A stretch of 64,000 nucleotides of DNA. Source: Desulfococcus multivorans (GTDB lineage Bacteria; Desulfobacterota; Desulfobacteria; Desulfobacterales; Desulfococcaceae). Below the pieces are notes generated by a model. The model saw only the letters and a program-made list of their open reading frames with translations. It searched no databases and had not been told where the DNA came from. A program made the translations under genes and the position numbers. Location: contig NZ_CP015381.1 of assembly GCF_001854245.1 (NCBI RefSeq), forward strand, positions 1,018,001 through 1,082,000, read 5' to 3'. Of the stretch, positions 12,799 through 21,210 are shown one piece after another. Position 1 is the first letter of the stretch, and every line of letters begins with the position of its first letter.

Positions 12799-15204
12799 TT
12801 AATTTCGCAAGGGCTTTCCGGTTTTCAACATATGTTCGACCCGGGCTGCGGTTTTGTCGTTTTTCCAGAAATCCACGAAAGCGTCCCGTTCGAGTTTGAG
12901 CAGCAACTCTTCATCGACACGGCTGTCCTTCCTCACGTCGCCGCCGGAGATGACATGGGCGATTCTTCGGGCCAAAAGTACGTCGTATTCACTCACGAAT
13001 CCACCACTCTGCAGGTTGAAGAGTTCCGCATGGACCATGCCCTGGGCCGCCTGACCGGGCACCGGAATTTTTCGTTTGACGGGTGGAGCGTACCCTTCGT
13101 CGACCATTCGCAGCACCTCTTTCTTAGCCTCGCCGATCTGGTGGTCCCGGTTGAAGACAATGCGGTCGTTGGGGCCCAGAAACCCGATATTCCGGGCATC
13201 TGCCGCCGACGAAGAGACTTTTGCCATGGCAATAGCCTGGAAGACCGGCAAAAAATAGGTTGTCAGGTCCGCGCCGGTTACGGCGTCGGGAATCGAGGCG
13301 ACAATTTTCTTCCAGAAATTGGTGCATCCGCCGCCGGCGGGAAGAAGTCCGACCCCGATCTCCACGAGGCCCATGTAGAGTTCCGCGTGGGCAACGATCC
13401 GGTCGGCCGCGAGACAGACCTCGCATCCGCCCCCCAATGTCAGGCCGAAGGGGGCGGCCACTACCGGAAAAGCGGCATACCGCGCGCGCTGAAGACCGTC
13501 TTGAGCCTTCTTGAGAAATGTGTCGATCTCGTCGTATTTACCGGTCTGGGCCAGGCCGGCCATGTAAAAGAGATCCCCGCCGGCCGAAAAGGCACCAGGC
13601 ATGCCGCCGGCCTGATTACCGATCACGAGGCCGACGCCGTGGGTGTCCACATGGTCCAGCGCCCCACTGATGAAGTCGACGATCTCCGCGTTGATGGCGT
13701 TCATCTTGGAATGGAATTCACAGCAGAAGACGCCGTCTCCAAGATCCACGAGGGAAGCGGATCTGCAGGTATCCACGGTTTTGCCGCCGGCCTTGAGGGT
13801 CGCAAGAGAGATGACGTTGTCGGAGACGGCTACGGGCTGGTAGTCACCTGATGCAAAATCGTAGAAGTATCTTTTTCCGTTGTCCGTTCGGTAGAAGGTC
13901 TCATAACCTTGTTCCAGCATTTTCCGAATGTTTTCCGGCACCGGTATGCCGTCGGCGTCCATTTTTTCCACGGATCTTCTGATGCCGATGGCTTCCCATG
14001 TTTCAAAGGGGCCCATTTCAAAATTATAGCCCCATTTCATGGCGTTGTCGATTTCGACGATGGTGTCGGAGATCTCGGGGACACGGTTGGCGGCGTAGAT
14101 CAGTGCCCAGGCCATGGCTTTCCAGGCGAATCGGGCGCCGCGGTCGTCACCGTAAAGGACGGCCTTCATTTTTTCCGGCAGGGTTTTGGCTTTTTTTGCT
14201 GCCACAAGACAAGGGAAATCGGGATTTTCGTATTCTTCATACTCGAGGGTGTCGATGTTGATGACCTTTCGGACCTTTTTCCATTCCGGCGTCACCTCGG
14301 TCTTGTAAAAACCGCTCTTGGCTTTCTTGCCGAGGAATTTCCTGTCGATCATGCGGGTTACGAATTCCGGAACCTTGAAGGCTTCCCGCTGCTCGTCTTC
14401 GGGTACCAGATCATAGGTATTTTGGGCGACGTGATACATGGTGTCGAGTCCCACGAGATCGGTGGTTTTGAACATGGCGGTTTTGGGTCGTCCCAGTGCC
14501 GGGCCAAACAATGCGTCGATCTCGGGAATCGTAAGACCGTCTTCAACCATGAACTGCATGGTTTTGACGATGCCGTGGACACCGATGCGATTGCCGACGA
14601 AGTTGGGGGTGTCCTTGGCCCAGACGATTCCTTTTCCCAGCGTACGTTCGCCGAAATCAGCTATGAATTCAAGGATATCGGGTAGAGTCTCTTCACCTTG
14701 AATGATCTCGAGCAGCTTCATGTAACGGACTGGATTGAAGAAATGAGTGCCCAGAAAATGTTGCTTGAATGCCGTGCCGAGACCCTCGGTCATTTTTTTC
14801 AAGGGGATGCCGGATGTATTGGACGAAACAATGGCGTTCGATTTTCTGACGGGTTCAATGCGTTGAAAAAGGGCCTGCTTGATCTTCAGATTTTCAACGA
14901 CGACCTCGACGATCCAATCGCACTCTTTCAGTTGATCGAAATCGTCTTCGAGGTTGCCGATGGTGATCCGATCGACGTCTTTGGGTTGCATCAAAAGGGC
15001 GGGGCGGGATTTGACGAGGGCATCGAAACCGGCTTTCACGATGCGGTTTCGGGCTGCGGGATCCTTTTTTTCCGTTTCATCGAGATCAAAGGGGACGATA
15101 TCCAGCAACAGGGTTTTCAGTCCGGCGCCGGCCAGGAGTGCTGCAATTCCGCCGCCCATGACGCCGGAGCCGATAACGGCTGCTTTTTTGATTTTTCTGA
15201 CCAT
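12799..15204 (-). CDS. fadN: FadN-type 3-hydroxyacyl-CoA dehydrogenase / enoyl-CoA hydratase fusion
   Basis: Bifunctional beta-oxidation enzyme of 801 residues. The domain order is dehydrogenase first, then crotonase, as in B. subtilis FadN and opposite to E. coli FadB. The NAD site is GSGVMGGGIAALLAGAG at about residues 12-28, and the hydroxyacyl dehydrogenase core continues through HFFNPVRYMKLLEII and the C-terminal helical domains. The crotonase domain from about residue 500 has the oxyanion-hole segment AFSAGGDLFYM and the helix LGGGCEVCLAADRI. A good ribosome-binding site (CAGGAGGT) precedes the ATG. Transcription probably starts at the promoter at 15256-15284, overlapped by a FadR-type operator. 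Cotranscribed with fadA. Confidence 0.95.
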   Translation of the reverse strand: MVRKIKKAAVIGSGVMGGGIAALLAGAGLKTLLLDIVPFDLDETEKKDPAARNRIVKAGFDALVKSRPALLMQPKDVDRITIGNLEDDFDQLKECDWIVEVVVENLKIKQALFQRIEPVRKSNAIVSSNTSGIPLKKMTEGLGTAFKQHFLGTHFFNPVRYMKLLEIIQGEETLPDILEFIADFGERTLGKGIVWAKDTPNFVGNRIGVHGIVKTMQFMVEDGLTIPEIDALFGPALGRPKTAMFKTTDLVGLDTMYHVAQNTYDLVPEDEQREAFKVPEFVTRMIDRKFLGKKAKSGFYKTEVTPEWKKVRKVINIDTLEYEEYENPDFPCLVAAKKAKTLPEKMKAVLYGDDRGARFAWKAMAWALIYAANRVPEISDTIVEIDNAMKWGYNFEMGPFETWEAIGIRRSVEKMDADGIPVPENIRKMLEQGYETFYRTDNGKRYFYDFASGDYQPVAVSDNVISLATLKAGGKTVDTCRSASLVDLGDGVFCCEFHSKMNAINAEIVDFISGALDHVDTHGVGLVIGNQAGGMPGAFSAGGDLFYMAGLAQTGKYDEIDTFLKKAQDGLQRARYAAFPVVAAPFGLTLGGGCEVCLAADRIVAHAELYMGLVEIGVGLLPAGGGCTNFWKKIVASIPDAVTGADLTTYFLPVFQAIAMAKVSSSAADARNIGFLGPNDRIVFNRDHQIGEAKKEVLRMVDEGYAPPVKRKIPVPGQAAQGMVHAELFNLQSGGFVSEYDVLLARRIAHVISGGDVRKDSRVDEELLLKLERDAFVDFWKNDKTAARVEHMLKTGKPLRN

Positions 15205-15236
15205 GTTGACCTCCTGAGTCGAGAGTTCTTTTCATT

Positions 15237-15258
15237 AATGAATGAATATTCATTCATT
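15237..15258. promoter_or_regulatory. FadR-type (TetR family) operator, perfect 22-bp palindrome
   Basis: The core is TGAATGAATATTCATTCA, and the full 22-bp palindrome is perfect. From established knowledge, this matches the B. subtilis FadR operator consensus (TGAATGA-N4-TCATTCA). It starts within the probable -10 of the fadN promoter and extends over the likely transcription start, a repressor position. Acyl-CoA-responsive repression of fadN-fadA is inferred; no fadR gene is in the window. Confidence 0.8.
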
Positions 15259-15284
15259 TATCAGAGGGAAGATCCCCATGTCAA
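15256..15284 (-). promoter_or_regulatory. Sigma-70-like promoter of fadN-fadA
   Basis: Minus strand: -35 TTGACA (15284-15279), 17-nt spacer, -10 ATAAAT (15261-15256). The -10 runs into the FadR-type palindrome at 15237-15258. Confidence 0.6.
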
Positions 15285-15632
15285 GCAAAACTATTCGAAA
15301 GCGGATCGGTGTCTTAATTCTATAAAATAAAAATGTTATTGATATCATTCAAACGAATGAATCGATTCGGTCCGGATAACCTCACGTGACTGTCAATTCG
15401 ACAGCGAATGAATTTTCATTTCAGATTTTGAAGAGGCCGGAAGAGAAGAACTGCCTGTTTAAACAAAATATAATCGGATTTCGGGTGTCAGAAGTGCCAT
15501 AAGATGCCGAATAGGAATTCAGGCAGAAATGAATGATCGTTCAATATCGATTCTGGTGATATCCGGCTGGTATGGACGACCTCTGAAGCTAACGGTCTCG
15601 GTTTTTTCGAGACGAATTCGATTCGGATCGCC
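15285..15632. other. Intergenic region upstream of fadN, with weaker FadR-like half sites
   Basis: 348 bp, no gene seen; AT-rich. Three partial matches to the operator at 15237 occur. These are CGAATGAATTTTCATTTC at 15405-15422, TGAATGATCGTTCA at 15530-15543 (one mismatch pair from a perfect palindrome) and the palindrome GAATCGATTC at 15359-15368. The right end is the 3' side of plsC. Confidence 0.4.
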
Positions 15633-16373
15633 TTATAAAGATTTCGCCAATGGCGCCTTCACGATGTCGCGGACTTTCTCCACGAGGATATCCAGGTTGT
15701 CTTCGTGGTATTCACGGGTATCCACCGGCGGATGAATGATGAGGTCGGCTCTTCCGGGGAAGATGTCCAGGGTATCGGGCGGCAAAATAGATCGCGTGCC
15801 GCGGATCGTGATGGGAAGGATGGGGAGACCGAGGTCCAGGGCCATTTTGAAGGCACCCTTTTTGAAGGGACCGAGGTGGCCGCTTCGGCTCCGGGTGCCT
15901 TCCGGAAAGAAAAGGATCGATGTCCCGTCGACAATCCGTTTTTTAGCGGCGTTGATGGTCTGGATGGCGGCAGCCCGGTCAGACCGATCGATGAAGATGT
16001 GCCCCAATTTTTCACATGACACTCCGATGAAGGGTATTCTTCTCAGTTCGATCTTCATCACCCATTTGAAGTCTATGCCCAGCCAACCGTAAAGCACAAA
16101 TATGTCATATTGACTCTGGTGGTTGGAAATAACGACGTAGGACTGATGCTTGTCGATGAACCTCCGACCGGTGACGCGGACGAACATGGGGGTAATCCCG
16201 GCATTTATTCTGGCCCAGGTGGCGCCGCACAGATAGCTGGAGATCCGGGGCTTGAGAAAGGAGGACAGGACTACGGCCAGACCCCCGAAAAAGATGGTGG
16301 TCACCACAAAAACCGGAGACAGAATCAACCATTTATAGGGTTGATAGAAAATTCGCCGGAGCTTCTTCATCAT
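15633..16373 (-). CDS. plsC: PlsC-like 1-acyl-sn-glycerol-3-phosphate acyltransferase
   Basis: Membrane-associated enzyme that acylates lysophosphatidic acid to phosphatidic acid. It has an N-terminal membrane helix pair, then the acyltransferase signature NHQSQYD (HX4D) and the substrate-binding motif FPEGTRSRSG. I start it at the ATG at 16373 (MMKKLRRIFYQPYKW), which resembles family N-termini. A GTG at 16415 would give 14 more residues and overlap mlaA by 23 bp, and cannot be excluded. It is the last gene of the mla operon, an arrangement that joins phospholipid synthesis to phospholipid transport. Confidence 0.9.
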   Translation of the reverse strand: MMKKLRRIFYQPYKWLILSPVFVVTTIFFGGLAVVLSSFLKPRISSYLCGATWARINAGITPMFVRVTGRRFIDKHQSYVVISNHQSQYDIFVLYGWLGIDFKWVMKIELRRIPFIGVSCEKLGHIFIDRSDRAAAIQTINAAKKRIVDGTSILFFPEGTRSRSGHLGPFKKGAFKMALDLGLPILPITIRGTRSILPPDTLDIFPGRADLIIHPPVDTREYHEDNLDILVEKVRDIVKAPLAKSL

Positions 16374-16392
16374 GTGGCTGTCGGCACCACGA

Positions 16393-17178
16393 TCATTTTT
16401 TGAGTTCTTTTTCACGATATTGGAGATAGATTCCTTTGAGGGATTCGTATGGATCCACCGCCGCCTCTTTTATCGATTCATAATCTCCAATGTTCAAGGA
16501 AAGCCGGTTCACCTGTTCATGACCGTTCAGGTAAGGGGATGCGTCCGGCGTCATCACGGTAACGGGATCGATGAACATATCGCCGACCCTTCCAAAGGTA
16601 TCCCTCAACGTCGACGGGCCAAGAATGGGCCACACCAGGTAGAAGCCGTGGGGGATTCCGTAAGAGCCGAAGGTCTGCCCTAAATCCTCGTCGGGGGGCT
16701 CCGAAAGATTGGGTTCGAGATCCGCCGCGTTCCAAAACCCCAGACCACCGAAAACGGTATTGACCATGAACCGCCCCAATTCCACGCCGGCCCGGTCTGT
16801 CTTGCCCTGGAGCAGGCAGTTGACGAACCGTATCGGCATCTTGAGATTGACGTAAAAATTCCGGATGCCGGTTCTAAAGGGTCTGGGCAGCACCGACCGA
16901 TAAATTTCGGCAACGGGCTTCAGGCCCCAGAAATAGAGCTTGTCGTTGAAATGAAAAAAGCCCTTGTTTAAATAATAGAGAGGATCTGCAATCTGGGGCA
17001 TGGGTTCTTCATCCTCTTCCAGTGCCTCCGCCACGGCAAAAGCTTCGTCTTCGGCCGAAAGCGTTTGGATCTGCTGAGGAACTTCCTGCGCCGGCGCGCT
17101 CGTGACAACAAAAAATAGGCCCGCCAGCGTGATCATCACCCAAAACCACCTGGTCTGTCTTTTTGATTCCATGTGCAT
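16393..17178 (-). CDS. mlaA: MlaA (VacJ) outer-membrane phospholipid transport protein
   Basis: MlaA removes phospholipids from the outer leaflet of the outer membrane and passes them to MlaC. 261 residues. An N-terminal signal segment (WFWVMITLAGLFFVVTSAPA) is followed by an acidic spacer and the conserved VacJ domain (DPLYYLNKGFFHFNDKLYFW, RPFRTGIRNFYVNL, FGSYGIPHGFYLVWP, DPVTVM). There is no clear lipobox cysteine at the signal end, so it is a secreted rather than obviously lipidated form. A second ATG two codons in (17172) has slightly better spacing from a GGA. It sits between mlaC and plsC. Confidence 0.93.
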   Translation of the reverse strand: MHMESKRQTRWFWVMITLAGLFFVVTSAPAQEVPQQIQTLSAEDEAFAVAEALEEDEEPMPQIADPLYYLNKGFFHFNDKLYFWGLKPVAEIYRSVLPRPFRTGIRNFYVNLKMPIRFVNCLLQGKTDRAGVELGRFMVNTVFGGLGFWNAADLEPNLSEPPDEDLGQTFGSYGIPHGFYLVWPILGPSTLRDTFGRVGDMFIDPVTVMTPDASPYLNGHEQVNRLSLNIGDYESIKEAAVDPYESLKGIYLQYREKELKK

Positions 17179-17235
17179 TCCGTCGGCTTAAGGTTTTCCA
17201 GTATCGCGGTGCAGGAGGCTTCCGAGCTCGACGTT

Positions 17236-17859
17236 CTATGCGCTCGGTTTTCCGCTTTTTTTCTCCTCCCGGGTTGTCTCCCGGATTCGCTCGATGAGCG
17301 CATCCGGAGATTCCTTGGCGAGAATGCTCTTGAACTGGGTCCGGTAGTTCTTGATGAGGCTGATGCCTTCGATGTTGATATCGTAAATCCGCCATTTCCC
17401 ATGACTGAAAACGACCTTGTAGTCCATGGGAATTTCGGTGTCCTGGCGAAGGATTTTGCTTCTGACGACGGCCTTTTTTTCGGTAAGAAGGTCTTCTCCG
17501 AGGAAAACGACCCGCTCGTCTTGAAACTGACCTTGAATCTTGTTGAGATAATTGGTTTTGAGAAGTTCCGTAAAGGCCTCGGTAAAATCCTTTTGCTGTC
17601 TGGCGTTGAAAGCCTTCCAATCCCGGGCCAGCGCCATCATTGAAATGATCCTGAAGTCGAAAATATCCCGAACGATCTCCCAGATTTTTTCCCGCTGTTC
17701 ATCTCGCTTTGACGCGACGGCATACTGAGGATCTTTCAACAGGGCGATCCCATTTTCAATGGGTTCCCTGATATCGTCCAAGGGTTTTGTCTGAGCGCCG
17801 TAAACCGGCATCTGAATGTTTAAAAGCAAAATAATGACAATCGCGATCGCTCTGATCAT
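17236..17859 (-). CDS. mlaC: MlaC periplasmic phospholipid-binding protein
   Basis: Soluble shuttle between MlaA and the MlaFED complex. About 207 residues. A signal peptide (MIRAIAIVIILLLNIQMPVYGA) is followed by the MlaC/Ttg2 domain (DIFDFRIISMMALARDWKAF, FTELLKTNYLNKI, KVVFSHGKWRIYDINIEGIS, LIKNYRTQF). I chose the ATG at 17859 because GGAGG lies 5 nt upstream. The adjacent ATG at 17862 is too close to it, and an upstream start at 17934 would put 25 non-signal residues in front. It follows mlaD by 77 bp. Confidence 0.93.
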   Translation of the reverse strand: MIRAIAIVIILLLNIQMPVYGAQTKPLDDIREPIENGIALLKDPQYAVASKRDEQREKIWEIVRDIFDFRIISMMALARDWKAFNARQQKDFTEAFTELLKTNYLNKIQGQFQDERVVFLGEDLLTEKKAVVRSKILRQDTEIPMDYKVVFSHGKWRIYDINIEGISLIKNYRTQFKSILAKESPDALIERIRETTREEKKSGKPSA

Positions 17860-17936
17860 CATTTCCTCCCTTCCTGATGGGGTTTCAAACGTCTCTATCC
17901 GGCCACCATAACGAAAGCCGGAAATTGAATCCAAAC

Positions 17937-18404
17937 CTATTCCTGGCCGGTGGATGATGAAACCCCGCCAAAAACGTATTTGCCGATCAGATCTTCGATA
18001 TCGATGGGGGATTCGGTTTCGATGATCATTCCGCCCGGCGGAATGATGTCGTCCGAACCGCCCGGCGACATTCTAATATATTTGTCTCCGATGAGTCCAG
18101 AGGTTTTGACGGAGGCGATGACGTCGTCGGAAAGCCGGACTTCGTCCTTGATCTTCATCCGGACAAGCGCCTCCATCCGGTCGAGATCAAGGCTGATGTT
18201 GTCCACCTTGCCGATCTCCACGCCGGAGATTACCACCTCGGCGCCTTCCTTCAGGCCGGCAACCGATTGGAAGCGGGCATTGACCGTATAATAGTCGCTG
18301 CCGATCCATTCCATTTTTCCCAACTTGACGGTGAGATATCCCACGCACATGATGCCGATGACGAAAAAGATCCCCACGGCGGTTTCAACGGTTCCTTTTT
18401 TCAT
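17937..18404 (-). CDS. mlaD: MlaD, MCE-domain lipid transport protein
   Basis: Inner-membrane anchored MCE protein that forms the hexameric lipid channel of the Mla transporter. 155 residues: one N-terminal helix (VGIFFVIGIMCVGYLTVKLG), then a single MCE domain (FQSVAGLKEGAEVVISGVEI, GLIGDKYIRMSPGG) and a short tail. This is the usual length for MlaD. It lies 15 bp after mlaF. Confidence 0.95.
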   Translation of the reverse strand: MKKGTVETAVGIFFVIGIMCVGYLTVKLGKMEWIGSDYYTVNARFQSVAGLKEGAEVVISGVEIGKVDNISLDLDRMEALVRMKIKDEVRLSDDVIASVKTSGLIGDKYIRMSPGGSDDIIPPGGMIIETESPIDIEDLIGKYVFGGVSSSTGQE

Positions 18405-18419
18405 ATTGCCTCCATGGCG

Positions 18420-19631
18420 CTAGCAGACCTTGAATTCGTAAAAGATGTTTTTCGCCGATTCCGCCACAGCAATGAGTTTTGCGATGGGTTTGTCCATCTC
18501 CGCCTCCGCCATTCCGGCGCTCACGGAAAAGCAGAACCCCGGGTAGGCCTGAATCTCCATATGGCCTTCCGATCTGAATTTTTCAGCCATCCGTCGACAG
18601 AGTTCTTCGGCCTCATCTTTGCGGGTTCGGGGCAGGATCAGGAGGATCTTGTTCATGCCCAGCCTCGAGCAGATATCCGTGATTCTCAGGGACTGCTGAA
18701 CCCGGCTGGCAAACTGTTTGAAAGCCGTCTGCCGGGCCTCGTATCCACCCATCTTTTTCACCATATCCAGGTTGTCGATCGTCAATATGACAATAGTGAA
18801 GGTGGTGTTGTCGTTCCGCATGCGGGCCATCTCCTCCTGGTAGCGGCGTTCTCCCTGGGGTTGGGGCGTCAGGCCTGTCAAACCGTCGCGACGGCTCTCC
18901 TGTCCCTGGATGAACTGCTGGATAAGGGGATTGTCGGAGGATTGCATCTCCTCCAGACTGCCTTCAAAAATGATTCTACCTTCGTCGAGCATGGCAATAC
19001 GCTGGGAAATGTAGAAAATATCCGGAATTTCGTGGCTGACGATAACGCCGGTGAACCCAAATCGATGCTGGTAATCGGATATCATGCTGTGAACCGCGTT
19101 TTTGCGGATGGGGTCGAGGCCGGTTGTGGGCTCGTCAAAGAGAATGATCTCGGGCTCAGTGACGAGCGCGCGGGCCAGGGCCACCCGTTTCTTCATACCC
19201 CCGGACAGCTGGGAAGGGTAGTCCCGATCGATGTCGTCAAGGTCCAGTTGATGCATCTTATTCCGCACCCGTTCCCGAATCTCTTTTTTGGGCATACGGG
19301 TTTTCTCCTTGAGGGGCAGGGCGATATTTTCAAAAACGGTCATGGAATCGAAAAGAGCGGTTGCCTGGAACATGTAGCTGAATTTTTTTTTCAGGGCGTT
19401 CCGTTCACCCTTTTTCATTCGGGATATCGACTTTCCTTCGTAAAGGATGGTTCCCCGGTCCTGTTCGATGAGGCCGATGATGTGCTTCAGAAGAACACTT
19501 TTGCCCTCGCCGCTTTTGCCGATGATGGAGGTGATCTCCCCTTTGAAGATGCTCAAGGAGACGCCGTTCAGGACGACGTTGTCGCCGAATGCCTTATAGA
19601 CGTCCTGCAATTGAATCAGAGGCTGTACCAT
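18420..19631 (-). CDS. mlaF: MlaF ABC-transporter ATPase fused to a degenerate GGDEF-like domain
   Basis: 403 residues, about 140 longer than a typical MlaF. Residues 1-245 form the ATPase that powers MlaFEDB: Walker A GKSGEGKS (38-45), signature LSGGM (142-146), Walker B IILFDEP (162-168) and switch His in VSHE (about 200). From about 248 the protein continues with a nucleotide-cyclase-like fold. DGLTGL resembles the DPLTGL entry of GGDEF domains; [19 protein letters not shown] resembles the metal-binding strand-helix; [12 protein letters not shown] (323-334) stands where RxGGDEF should be. The GGDEF active-site signature is therefore lost, and catalysis is unlikely. A regulatory or nucleotide-sensing role is inference. 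It lies 8 bp from mlaE. Confidence 0.92.
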   Translation of the reverse strand: MVQPLIQLQDVYKAFGDNVVLNGVSLSIFKGEITSIIGKSGEGKSVLLKHIIGLIEQDRGTILYEGKSISRMKKGERNALKKKFSYMFQATALFDSMTVFENIALPLKEKTRMPKKEIRERVRNKMHQLDLDDIDRDYPSQLSGGMKKRVALARALVTEPEIILFDEPTTGLDPIRKNAVHSMISDYQHRFGFTGVIVSHEIPDIFYISQRIAMLDEGRIIFEGSLEEMQSSDNPLIQQFIQGQESRRDGLTGLTPQPQGERRYQEEMARMRNDNTTFTIVILTIDNLDMVKKMGGYEARQTAFKQFASRVQQSLRITDICSRLGMNKILLILPRTRKDEAEELCRRMAEKFRSEGHMEIQAYPGFCFSVSAGMAEAEMDKPIAKLIAVAESAKNIFYEFKVC

Positions 19632-19639
19632 AGGTGGTC

Positions 19640-20443
19640 CTACATCAGGAATGAGGTTAGCACGTAATCGGTGGCCAGAATCAGAACCGATGAGATGACG
19701 ACGGCGGAAGTCGTGGCGAAACCGACCCCTTTTGCACCGAATCCCTCTTTACGGGTATGGGTATAGTACCCCTGGAAACAGCAGATCGTAATGACCACCG
19801 CCCCGAAGACGACGGCCTTGATGAATCCGCCGTTGATGTCCACCATCTGGACGCTGTATTCCACCCGATAGAAATAAATGCCCGGACTGATGCCCAGAAG
19901 GAGCGAACCGGTCAGGTATCCACCGAAGATACCGACGGCGTCGAAAATCGCAGTAAGAAGGGGAAAACAGACGAGGGCGGCTGCAAGTCTCGGGCTGTAG
20001 AGGAACCGGATGGAGTTGATGCCCATAGTCTCCAAAGCGTCGATCTGTTCGGAGATGCGCATGATGCCGATCTCCGCCGCCATGGCGGAGCCGGCTCTCC
20101 CGGTGATCATGATGGCCGTCAGAACCGGTCCCAGCTCCCGGATGAGGGTGAGGGCCACCATGGTGCCCAGGATGCCCTCCGATCCGAATTTGACGAGGGT
20201 ATAGTAGCCTTGAAATCCCAGCACCATTCCAGTGAAGGCGCCTGTCAGACAGATGACGAGAACCGACTTCATGCCGATGAAATAAAGCTGATCAAGGAAT
20301 TTTGAGAATTGAATCGGAAATGAAAAGATATGGAGGATGCCCCGGAAAAAGAAGATCCCGAGCCGGCCCAACTCCTGGACGATAAAGATGATTTTGGCAC
20401 CGATCGTGGTGAGCGATGTGGTCAGCATCGAAAGCCGGTTCAT
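19640..20443 (-). CDS. mlaE: MlaE permease
   Basis: Inner-membrane permease of the Mla phospholipid ABC transporter. 267 residues with about five or six hydrophobic helices and the family's cytoplasmic coupling region (ELGPVLTAIMITGRAGSAMAAEIG), followed by EQIDALETMGINSIRFLYSPR. First gene of the operon mlaE-mlaF-mlaD-mlaC-mlaA-plsC; the promoter at 20500-20528 lies just upstream. The order differs from E. coli (F-E-D-C-B). No mlaB (STAS) gene is visible here. Confidence 0.95.
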   Translation of the reverse strand: MNRLSMLTTSLTTIGAKIIFIVQELGRLGIFFFRGILHIFSFPIQFSKFLDQLYFIGMKSVLVICLTGAFTGMVLGFQGYYTLVKFGSEGILGTMVALTLIRELGPVLTAIMITGRAGSAMAAEIGIMRISEQIDALETMGINSIRFLYSPRLAAALVCFPLLTAIFDAVGIFGGYLTGSLLLGISPGIYFYRVEYSVQMVDINGGFIKAVVFGAVVITICCFQGYYTHTRKEGFGAKGVGFATTSAVVISSVLILATDYVLTSFLM

Positions 20444-20499
20444 AGGAACAATCCTAAATTTTTAGAATGAAATGGGAAAATTCGATTTTTGAGCCATGA

Positions 20500-20528
20500 G
20501 ATATAATCGAGCGGCGTGGGTGTGTCAA
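20500..20528 (-). promoter_or_regulatory. Sigma-70-like promoter of the mla operon
   Basis: Minus strand: -35 TTGACA (20528-20523), 17-nt spacer, -10 TATATC (20505-20500), giving a leader of about 50 nt to mlaE. A consensus -35 with optimal spacing. Confidence 0.68.
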
Positions 20529-20547
20529 GAAACATTTCCCCCATAAC

Positions 20548-20578
20548 ACAACGACCGGGGCATTGCCCCGGTCGTTGT
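20548..20578. terminator. Strong hairpin after the flavodoxin gene
   Basis: Perfect inverted repeat: ACAACGACCGGGGCA (20548-20562) against 20564-20578. It lies 29 bp past the flavodoxin stop and just upstream of the mla promoter. Neither strand has a clear U-tract after it, so it may be a transcript-end stabiliser or a weak terminator. Confidence 0.55.
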
Positions 20579-20607
20579 CGGATACTTAAGGAAAGCCGGC
20601 GAGGCCG

Positions 20608-21054
20608 TCAGGAGGGGAGTTTCGATCCCACCGCTTTTCCGTAGTCCTGGCAGGCTTTCATGCCGTCGGACGTTTCGATCGCCGCCTCTTTCAGGCTCAA
20701 TGCCCCCAGATCCGTCATGTCCATCTTGTAGACAAATTCCATGGTATCGTAAATCATGGGTGCGGACTCGCCGCTGTGCGTGTAGGAACCGAATGCACCG
20801 CCCATCTTTCCGGTGAGATTCAGGTTTTCGGCGAGAAAAAGAAAGGTTTTCATGCCGGCGGTCATATCCCTGTGGTAGGTCGGGCAGCCGAACACGTATG
20901 CGTCGTACTGATTCAGTTCCTCCGGTTTCTTGAATTCGGAGATTTTTTTGACGTCAGCGGTATGGCCCAGCATGCGAACGCCTTCCGCAATAAACTCAGC
21001 CATTTTCTGGGTTTTCCCCGTTCTGCTTGCATAAGCAACCAACACTTTTTTCAT
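20608..21054 (-). CDS. Flavodoxin family protein
   Basis: A 148-residue FMN-binding electron carrier by fold. The phosphate-binding loop is ASRTGKTQKMAEFI at about residues 9-22; the family also shows FGCPTYHRDMTAGMKTFL and a Gly-rich GAFGSYTHSGE. It is close in length to short-chain flavodoxins, and the protein is probably cytoplasmic. It lies 156 bp downstream of cooS, but a U-tailed terminator between them argues for separate transcription. Use as an electron acceptor for CO dehydrogenase is possible but only inferred from position. Confidence 0.85.
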   Translation of the reverse strand: MKKVLVAYASRTGKTQKMAEFIAEGVRMLGHTADVKKISEFKKPEELNQYDAYVFGCPTYHRDMTAGMKTFLFLAENLNLTGKMGGAFGSYTHSGESAPMIYDTMEFVYKMDMTDLGALSLKEAAIETSDGMKACQDYGKAVGSKLPS

Positions 21055-21158
21055 GAGGCGATCTTCCTTTTCTGTGAGGTGTTTCGGATTGAATCAAAAG
21101 TATCGAAATCTCGACTGCCGATGTCGCAGTAATGGCCGTTCCTGCGGGGACAGGCCTG

Positions 21159-21188
21159 AAAAAAGGGGGCTCGATCATCGAGCCCCCT
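21159..21188 (-). terminator. Intrinsic terminator of cooS
   Basis: Hairpin arms AGGGGGCTCGAT (21164-21175) and 21177-21188. On the minus strand the hairpin is followed by a run of six or more T (A-run at 21159-21164). It lies 22 bp past the cooS stop. Confidence 0.85.
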
Positions 21189-21210
21189 CGGGTCGGCGTT
21201 GATCAGGCGG

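Noticed and set aside
20548-20578. Hairpin as a standard Rho-independent terminator
   Set aside because: The stem is perfect, but no U-tract follows on either strand; kept only as a probable transcript-end structure.
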